Assembly: GCF_002844275.1 (NCBI RefSeq)
Contig: NZ_NXGX01000007.1
Span: 1 to 64,000, forward strand
Direction: 5' to 3'
DNA length: 64,000 nt
Source of the DNA: Thalassospira lohafexi
GTDB taxonomy: Bacteria; Pseudomonadota; Alphaproteobacteria; Rhodospirillales; Thalassospiraceae
Positions 63,555 through 64,000 of this stretch are shown here, piece by piece. How positions within the stretch are numbered: the stretch's first letter is position 1; every line of letters begins with the position of its first letter. The notes beneath the pieces were generated by a model. It was given only the letters and a program-made list of their open reading frames with translations, ran no database searches and was not told the DNA's origin. A program made the translations under genes and the position numbers.

Positions 63555-64000
63555 AAGGGTGTCTCGCTTGTCTGGGTGTTGGTCGCGTTGGTGGCGCCCG
63601 GTCCGGCCAAATGCAAAAGATGTTCGGGCATCTTGCCCAAAATGATCATGCCAAGAACATCATCATGGGTGACATCTTCTGTTCTGACACTGCCGACCAG
63701 TTTGCCGTTTTTCATCACATGAAGGCGATCAGAGAGATCAAATACATCATGAAGGTCGTGACTTATCAATAGAATACCAAGCCCGTCATGTTTGAGCTTG
63801 TTAATCAGTTCGCAGACCATTTTGGTTTCATGCACCCCAAGTGCGGCACAGGGCTCATCCATGATCAGGACACGTGCTTCAAACAAAAGCGCGCGTGCAA
63901 TGGCCACCGACTGGCGCTGACCACCCGACAGGGCGGACACCGGGGATGTGAATTTTTTGAAGTTCGGGTTCAGCCGGTGCAGGACTTCACGCGCCTTATG
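63551..64000 (-). CDS. Sugar ABC transporter ATP-binding protein (partial)
   Basis: The C-terminal part of an ATPase running off the right edge. The signature [18 protein letters not shown], Walker [17 protein letters not shown] and the H-loop [13 protein letters not shown] are present; Walker A lies outside. The reading frame continues without a break to base 64000. It is of the carbohydrate uptake (RbsA/FrcA-like) class, with Cys-Ala in DEPCAAL where DEPTAAL is common. D-xylose is the likely substrate from the xylX overlap. Confidence 0.88.
   Translation of the reverse strand, partial: HKAREVLHRLNPNFKKFTSPVSALSGGQRQSVAIARALLFEARVLIMDEPCAALGVHETKMVCELINKLKHDGLGILLISHDLHDVFDLSDRLHVMKNGKLVGSVRTEDVTHDDVLGMIILGKMPEHLLHLAGPGATNATNTQTSETPL

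Overview
The window reads as chromosomal DNA of a marine or soil alphaproteobacterium, most like Rhodospirillales such as Thalassospira. This is inferred from gene content, codon use and the fused, amino-acid-catabolic operons; no search was run. It opens with the tail of an rRNA operon (5S rRNA, then initiator tRNA-Met) and then holds dense catabolic operons. No phage, insertion sequence, CRISPR array or clear pseudogene was seen.

Region 1 (0.6-19.0 kb) is a complete route from glycine betaine to pyruvate. GbcA/GbcB demethylate betaine. A mitochondrial-type dimethylglycine dehydrogenase with its own EtfAB makes sarcosine. SoxBDAG makes glycine. GlyA joins glycine to methylene-THF to give serine, and SdaA deaminates serine to pyruvate. 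PurU releases surplus one-carbon units as formate. Two paralogous GlxA/AraC-type regulators (GbdR- and SouR-like) stand beside the operons.

Region 2 (19.6-37.4 kb) joins the kynurenine pathway to the aerobic CoA-thioester anthranilate pathway. KynA, an AFMID-type alpha/beta-hydrolase formamidase and KynU make anthranilate. A 2-aminobenzoate-CoA ligase and the fused 2-aminobenzoyl-CoA monooxygenase/reductase dearomatise it. SDR, enoyl-CoA hydratase, acyl-CoA dehydrogenase and a hydratase/dehydrogenase fusion then carry out beta-oxidation-like steps. A MarR regulator, a branched-chain-type ABC importer, a hotdog thioesterase and a RidA-like protein lacking the usual catalytic arginine complete the locus. 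This is the most system-like part of the window.

Region 3 (37.5-51.1 kb) has an NtrC-type response regulator and a sensor kinase, a VOC-family protein, and an OFA-family MFS carrier. The carrier is preceded by a textbook sigma-54 promoter and two identical dyads exactly 42 bp apart. A LysR gene and the NAD-dependent formate dehydrogenase operon fdsGBA-D-fdhD follow. Formate made by PurU and by the kynurenine formamidase could be oxidised here.

Region 4 (51.1-64.0 kb) handles sugar acids and pentoses. TctCBA-type transport genes, followed by a LacI regulator, diverge from an IlvD-type sugar-acid dehydratase, a DapA-fold 2-keto-3-deoxy-acid dehydratase, an alpha-ketoglutarate-semialdehyde dehydrogenase and an RraA-fold protein. 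Two copies of one CG-centred palindrome sit in the divergent promoter. Just after tctA lies a compact three-way-junction RNA whose loop carries the anti-Shine-Dalgarno motif CCUCCUCCC. The window ends with a ROK regulator, XylX (FAH-fold 2-keto-3-deoxyxylonate dehydratase) and a truncated sugar-ABC ATPase.
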